Assembly: GCA_946060825.1 (NCBI GenBank)
Contig: CAMGPO010000070.1
Span: 1 to 6,519, forward strand
Source: an uncultured Clostridia bacterium
Lineage (GTDB): Bacteria; Bacillota; Clostridia; Oscillospirales; Oscillospiraceae
DNA length: 6,519 nucleotides
Direction: 5' to 3'
The translations under genes were made by a program, and so were the position numbers. The notes under the pieces were generated by a model. It was given only the letters and a program-made list of their open reading frames with translations. It did not search any database and was not told the origin of the DNA. Within the stretch, counting starts at the first letter, position 1, and every line of letters starts with the position of its first letter. Of the stretch, positions 4,797 through 6,519 are shown piece by piece.

Positions 4797-5310
4797 CACA
4801 AACCAAGCCCTTCCTGCGTCCGTGAAGCGCTATCTCCGGGCTGTGGCCCGGCGGCTCAACCTGCCGCGGCAGATGCGCGACCGGGTCATGAGCGATTTTA
4901 CGACCTCCCTCTGCGCCCGGGCGGAACAGGGCGAAAGCTGGGAGGACATTCTGGCCTCCCTCGGCACGGCCGCCGAAGCGGCAGCGGAACTGCGGGAGCC
5001 GATGCAGGAATACGCCTACCGCAAGAGTCCCTGGCGCTTTGTCTGTCTGGCGGCGGCCGCCCTCTGTCTGCTCCGGCTGCTCAGCTACAGCCTGTCCATG
5101 TTGATGATCTGGTCCTTCACGCACACATCCGCCGACACCAGCGTCGGCATCATCGGCGGAGCCGACGGACCAACTGCGATTTTTGTCTCCCTGCCGGAAG
5201 CCACGCTCATCCTCCGTCTCTTGATCGTCCTGGTGCTCCTGATCGGCTGCATCGCCGGCTTCTGGTGTCTCGGCCACCTGAAGCAGAAGCCCAGGGATCC
5301 AGAAGCCTGA
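4786..5310 (+). CDS. HAAS/DUF1700-like membrane protein with a GGADGPT segment
   Basis: Encodes 174 residues. The soluble N-terminus (about 8-75) is helical, with YLRAVARRLNLP, R..V.SDF, GESWEDILASLGTA and A.EL. This is the pattern of HAAS (HTH-associated alpha-helical signalling) domains that accompany PadR regulators. Two membrane helices follow (about 86-109 and 141-163). Between them, residues 121-135 read GIIGGADGPTAIFVS. That is nearly identical to the conserved segment of Na+-translocating decarboxylase beta subunits that contains their essential aspartate (here D127). The short loop cannot form a whole decarboxylase subunit, so its role is unknown. The start at 4786 has AAGGAGG (4771-4777) 8 bases before it and overlaps padR by 11 bases. 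The protein probably acts with PadR as a membrane-linked sensor or antagonist (inference from the family). Confidence 0.85.
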   Translation: MNRDTNQALPASVKRYLRAVARRLNLPRQMRDRVMSDFTTSLCARAEQGESWEDILASLGTAAEAAAELREPMQEYAYRKSPWRFVCLAAAALCLLRLLSYSLSMLMIWSFTHTSADTSVGIIGGADGPTAIFVSLPEATLILRLLIVLVLLIGCIAGFWCLGHLKQKPRDPEA

Positions 5311-5344
5311 AAAAAATGCCCGGCAGCATCGCTGCCGGGCATTT
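5308..5344 (-). terminator. Terminator of the YerB-like gene, shared with the padR operon
   Basis: AAATGCCCGGCAGC (5314-5327) and GCTGCCGGGCATTT (5331-5344) form a perfect 14-bp stem with loop ATC. On the minus strand seven T follow (complement of 5310-5316), giving a strong terminator 13 bases after the yerB-like stop. On the plus strand only a short ATTT is available, so it would act more weakly there. The plus-strand gene's stop (5308-5310) touches the hairpin. Confidence 0.9.
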
Positions 5345-5357
5345 GTACGATATGCGG

Positions 5358-6464
5358 TTACTCCCAGGTGGGCTCGTAGGAGTCCAGGTTCAGGCAGATA
5401 TAGCTGGTGCCGACGTTGACCGGCAGCTCGGTGCCGTCCGCCTGGGTGATGACGAACATCTTGTTCTCGTCGGTCGTCCACTTGATCGGGACGATCTTGC
5501 CGTTGGAGGCATAGTAGCCGTCGCCGCCGGAGAGGGAGATGTCCATATGGACGCCGTCCTCATAGAGCTTCGTGGTGGTGCCCAGAACAAAGACGTTCTT
5601 GACCGCCGTGACCTCGCCAGTCTTGTAGTCGGTCAGGCGCTCGCCGCAGGACCAGCGCTCATAGAGGCCCGTCTCGGGGTCATAGTGGAAAGAGGTTGTC
5701 TGAATGCTGGAGAAGTCCACGTTCAGGACGGAGCAGTCTTCGCCGGCGTCCAGGACGGGATTTTCCGCGTCCGGCTCCGCCAGGAAGGTCGTCCAGGGCT
5801 CCGTGACCTCGGTCTCTGTCCGGCGGCCCAGGTCGCTGATGCAGTCATTGATCAGCTCGTCCGTGGAGTAGAGGGTATGCTCTGTGGCCAGACCGTTCGG
5901 CTCCCGGAACCAGTAGGAGTGCTCCTGGAAGTTGATGTCATCGATGCCATTCTCTTCCAGGTAGTTGGCGCAGTAGCTGGGATCCTCGCCCACATGGATA
6001 TAGAGGGCGTCAAAGGCATTGGCGATCCGGGCGTAGTCGATGCGAGCGGAGCGGATCGTGCCGATCTGGCCGATGCCGTCGATGTCCTTATAGAAGGCCA
6101 GAAGCCGGGTGACGTAGCCCTCGATATAGGTCTCCAGAATCAGATCCGCATGGGACAGGCTGGTCTGCACCCGCTGCTGCTGGATGGTCATGTTGTTGAT
6201 CATAATGGCGATGGGCCGGCGCTGCATATAGGCCTCGTCACAGAGCTCGCCGGTGAGCTGGTTCCGGATAATGACCGGCTCCGGCTCCGGTTCGGGTTCC
6301 GGTTCCGGCTCGGGTTCCGGCTCCGGTTCAGGTTCCGGCTCAGCCGCCGGTTCCTCCACCTGCTCCGCCAGAGATTCCTCCGGCAGCGCCTCTTCTTTTT
6401 TGCCGCAGCCGGCGATCGAAAGCAGCATTACAGCCGCAAGTAGCCATGCAATCCATTTTTTCAT
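5358..6464 (-). CDS. DUF3048/YerB-family lipoprotein
   Basis: Encodes 368 residues. Residues 1-20 are a lipoprotein signal peptide with lipobox S-I-A-G-C20, so the mature protein is anchored on the outer face of the membrane. Residues 42-63 are an uninterrupted run of eleven Glu-Pro pairs, a stiff acidic spacer. The rest matches the YerB/DUF3048 family: NQLTGELCDEAYMQRRPIA and MINN (68-91), SLSHADLILETYIEGYVTR (102-120), GTIRSARIDY (135-144), then a C-terminal domain with DGVHMDISLSGGDGYY and INxGxxxxxL-like final segment NVGTSYICLNL. The biochemical function of this family is not established; some members lie near DNA repair genes, but this one does not. ATG 6464 is preceded by GAGGTG (6472-6477, minus strand) with a 7-base gap. 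No convincing promoter is visible in the 42 bases upstream, so it may lie outside the window. Confidence 0.92.
   Translation of the reverse strand: MKKWIAWLLAAVMLLSIAGCGKKEEALPEESLAEQVEEPAAEPEPEPEPEPEPEPEPEPEPEPVIIRNQLTGELCDEAYMQRRPIAIMINNMTIQQQRVQTSLSHADLILETYIEGYVTRLLAFYKDIDGIGQIGTIRSARIDYARIANAFDALYIHVGEDPSYCANYLEENGIDDINFQEHSYWFREPNGLATEHTLYSTDELINDCISDLGRRTETEVTEPWTTFLAEPDAENPVLDAGEDCSVLNVDFSSIQTTSFHYDPETGLYERWSCGERLTDYKTGEVTAVKNVFVLGTTTKLYEDGVHMDISLSGGDGYYASNGKIVPIKWTTDENKMFVITQADGTELPVNVGTSYICLNLDSYEPTWE
6276..6341 (-). repeat. (Glu-Pro)11 coding repeat
   Basis: Eleven hexanucleotide units encode residues 42-63 of the YerB-like lipoprotein. Codons vary (CCG, CCC, CCT; GAG, GAA), so the repeat is kept at the protein level, although the near-identical units could still change in number by slippage. 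Confidence 0.9.
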
Positions 6465-6519
6465 AATGAAACACCTCGATTTTTGTACAGAATGGATAAA
6501 AAATTGGCGAGGCAGATTA

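Noticed and set aside
5265..6443. 392-codon plus-strand frame over the YerB-like gene
   Set aside because: Its repeated Arg/Phe tail is only the complement of the Glu-Pro repeat; the minus-strand gene has a lipobox and family motifs.
1..6519. CRISPR array, insertion sequence or prophage
   Set aside because: No regularly spaced repeats, transposase, integrase or phage genes are visible on either strand.

Overview
The window looks like chromosomal DNA of a GC-rich, low-pathogenicity-type gut Firmicute, most likely Oscillospirales (Flavonifractor/Oscillibacter-like relatives). This is an inference from the gene set: a clostridial-type Rnf operon beginning with rnfC, a PadR regulator paired with a HAAS-type membrane protein, a YerB-family lipoprotein with a typical Gram-positive lipobox, strong GGAGG ribosome binding sites, and GC-rich genes separated by AT-rich promoter regions. 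No taxonomic search was possible. No insertion sequence, CRISPR array, phage gene or defence gene is visible.

Left part (1-1827), minus strand: the start of an Rnf operon. rnfC is complete and is followed 17 bases later by the first 55 codons of rnfD, which runs off the window. Rnf couples electron transfer between ferredoxin and NAD+ to Na+ or H+ movement across the membrane. A good sigma-A promoter lies upstream of rnfC, with a perfect 9-bp inverted repeat just behind its -35 box.

Middle part (1782-2336), plus strand: a tRNA-Gly(CCC) gene with encoded CCA, its own promoter and a strong terminator that starts at the CCA end. Downstream lie about 400 bases with no convincing gene. They hold pieces resembling the 3' part of the tRNA (one inverted, one direct) and two GC-rich hairpins.

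Right-middle (2277-3806), plus strand: a single-gene unit encoding an unusual two-ACT plus metallo-beta-lactamase-fold protein. Its metal ligand pattern (HxDxDH, then H, D, H) resembles flavodiiron/ODP proteins more than zinc hydrolases. Its terminator is shared with a convergent small multi-pass membrane protein of unknown function (3805-4302, minus).

Right part (4376-5344), plus strand: padR and a HAAS-type membrane protein overlap by 11 bases and form an operon. A palindromic operator overlaps the -10 box and suggests autoregulation. The membrane protein carries a GIIGGADGPTAIFV segment between its two membrane helices, very like the Na+-site motif of Na+-translocating decarboxylase beta subunits. 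This is the most intriguing item in the window.

Far right (5358-6464), minus strand: a DUF3048/YerB-like lipoprotein with an (Glu-Pro)11 spacer. It is convergent with the padR operon and shares a hairpin terminator with it.
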